From Desulfomicrobium orale DSM 12838 (lineage in GTDB: Bacteria > Desulfobacterota > Desulfovibrionia > Desulfovibrionales > Desulfomicrobiaceae), in NCBI RefSeq assembly GCF_001553625.1, contig NZ_CP014230.1, positions 1,612,001-1,676,000 on the forward strand: 64,000 bases of DNA, read 5' to 3'. The notes under the pieces are model-generated. The model was not told the DNA's origin and did not search any database. It saw only the letters and a program-made list of their open reading frames with translations. Below are positions 63,315 through 64,000 of the stretch, one piece after another. A program made the translations under genes and the position numbers. Within the stretch, counting starts at the first letter, position 1. Every line of letters starts with the position of its first letter.

Positions 63315-64000
63315 TCACTTCTTCTTTATGGGATACCATCTGCCATTTACATGAATATGGTCTTGTGAGCCATGACCTCTTTTTATTTCTGGGCGGCCTT
63401 TATCTCGCCTCCATTTCTCTTCAAATTTTCCGTCTGGACCGATTTCACCCCAACTACCGGGTCTATGGGGATTTTCTACTAAACCATCAGGAGGGGTTGT
63501 TGGGACTTCGCATTCCTCTCCACCTTCATCGCTTTCATTGCTTTCATTCATCATCCCTGGCCAAGTATCATAAAGGAGCGCAATTCCGATAATTGCTCCA
63601 CCTATAGCATCGGCAGGGCCGGGCAGTGGGGTGTCAAGCTGAGAAATTATGGTTGCTGCCGGGATGGCCCACTCCATAGCTGTGAGCCCCTTTGGATCGA
63701 TCCAGTTTATGGGATTATTTTCGGCATATGCATACACATTCATCCCGCCGACCAGGCCGATGGGATCAGCAGTGATATACCTCCCTGTCTTCGGGTTGTA
63801 ATACCTGTTCCAGTTGTAGTGCAGGCCTGTTTCGGCGTCGAAGTACTGGCCGGGGAAGCGCAGGTTGTTCTGCACTGTGGCCTTGAGCACCTTGGCCTCG
63901 CCATAGGGCAGATAGGCGGCCTGCCAGACCACGGCTCCTCTGGAATCCACCAGCTGCTGCGGGGTGCCCAGGTGGTCGGTGACGTAAAAATACCAGCCGG
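63315..64000 (-). CDS. Rhs-family polymorphic toxin, C-terminal end (runs off window)
   Basis: The last ~228 residues of an Rhs protein; the gene continues beyond base 64000. YVTDHLGTPQQLVDSRGAVVWQAAYLPYGEA and LRFPGQYFDAETGLHYNWNRYYNPKTGRYITADPIGLVGGMNVYAYAENNPINWIDPKGL are the conserved core end that caps the shell. After it a short variable tip (about 120 residues) begins in AT-richer DNA. It ends in a His-rich motif, RGHGSQDHIHVNGRWYP, that looks like a small nuclease or RNase fold. The exact toxin family is not recognised. The candidate immunity gene follows directly. Confidence 0.85.
   Translation of the reverse strand, partial: GWYFYVTDHLGTPQQLVDSRGAVVWQAAYLPYGEAKVLKATVQNNLRFPGQYFDAETGLHYNWNRYYNPKTGRYITADPIGLVGGMNVYAYAENNPINWIDPKGLTAMEWAIPAATIISQLDTPLPGPADAIGGAIIGIALLYDTWPGMMNESNESDEGGEECEVPTTPPDGLVENPHRPGSWGEIGPDGKFEEKWRRDKGRPEIKRGHGSQDHIHVNGRWYPIKKK

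Overview
The window looks like chromosomal DNA of a sulfate-reducing bacterium of the Desulfovibrio/Desulfomicrobium type (Desulfovibrionales). The signs are a periplasmic [NiFeSe] hydrogenase with an in-frame UGA (selenocysteine) codon, the hydrogenase maturation gene hypE, a biotin ligase / pyruvate carboxylase / PEP-synthase-like block, a complete tol-pal operon, and many GC-rich genes with good Shine-Dalgarno sites. The species cannot be named from the sequence alone.

Layout. 1-3.1 kb (mostly minus): partial ftsK, efp, aroQ and a lipoprotein. 3.1-6.0 kb (plus): engB, hypE, a DnaQ-like exonuclease and a small unknown gene. 6.2-8.6 kb (minus): a small membrane protein, a DUF711 protein and its ACT-domain partner. 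8.75-10.7 kb: purT and a DUF2059 protein. 10.85-13.9 kb (minus): the hysB-hysA-hysD hydrogenase operon. 14.2-18.3 kb: a YdjM-like membrane protein, then a response regulator and a very large uncharacterised membrane protein whose reading frame breaks at a run of seven G. 18.6-20.2 kb: ybaK and an FMN-riboswitch-controlled ribB that is frameshifted, next to a possible structured RNA. 20.2-24.2 kb: a zinc-ribbon protein, typA and an FAD dehydrogenase.

24.4-32.6 kb is a chemosensory cluster (cheA hybrid, receptor, cheW, cheB, cheR). 32.7-41.2 kb holds birA, an atypical pyruvate carboxylase and an oversized PEP-synthase-like protein, a plausible pyruvate/PEP/oxaloacetate node. 41.3-43.1 kb has a metallopeptidase and a lipoprotein gene interrupted by an IS1595-type element. 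The target duplication lets the original gene be rebuilt. 43.2-48.6 kb carries pgk-tpiA-secG, tRNA-Leu(GAG), an exported MsrB-MsrA fusion and cysK-cysE. 49.0-54.6 kb carries a hybrid histidine kinase with a PAS-LuxR regulator, cutA, miaB, a DUF151 nuclease-family protein and a PHP protein. 54.7-58.9 kb is tolQ-tolR-tolA-tolB-pal.

59.0-64.0 kb is an accessory region. It has two IS5-family elements (each with a frameshift-type transposase), two nearly identical IS1595-family copies (one broken), remnants of older IS ends, and AT-rich DNA. It then holds a candidate immunity gene and the C-terminal end of an Rhs polymorphic toxin that runs off the window.

The strongest findings are the selenocysteine hydrogenase with its candidate SECIS, the rebuilt IS-interrupted lipoprotein, three chromosomal frameshifts at short repeats or homopolymers, the response regulator plus giant PHP-like membrane protein pair, and the Rhs toxin/immunity tip beside the IS cluster.
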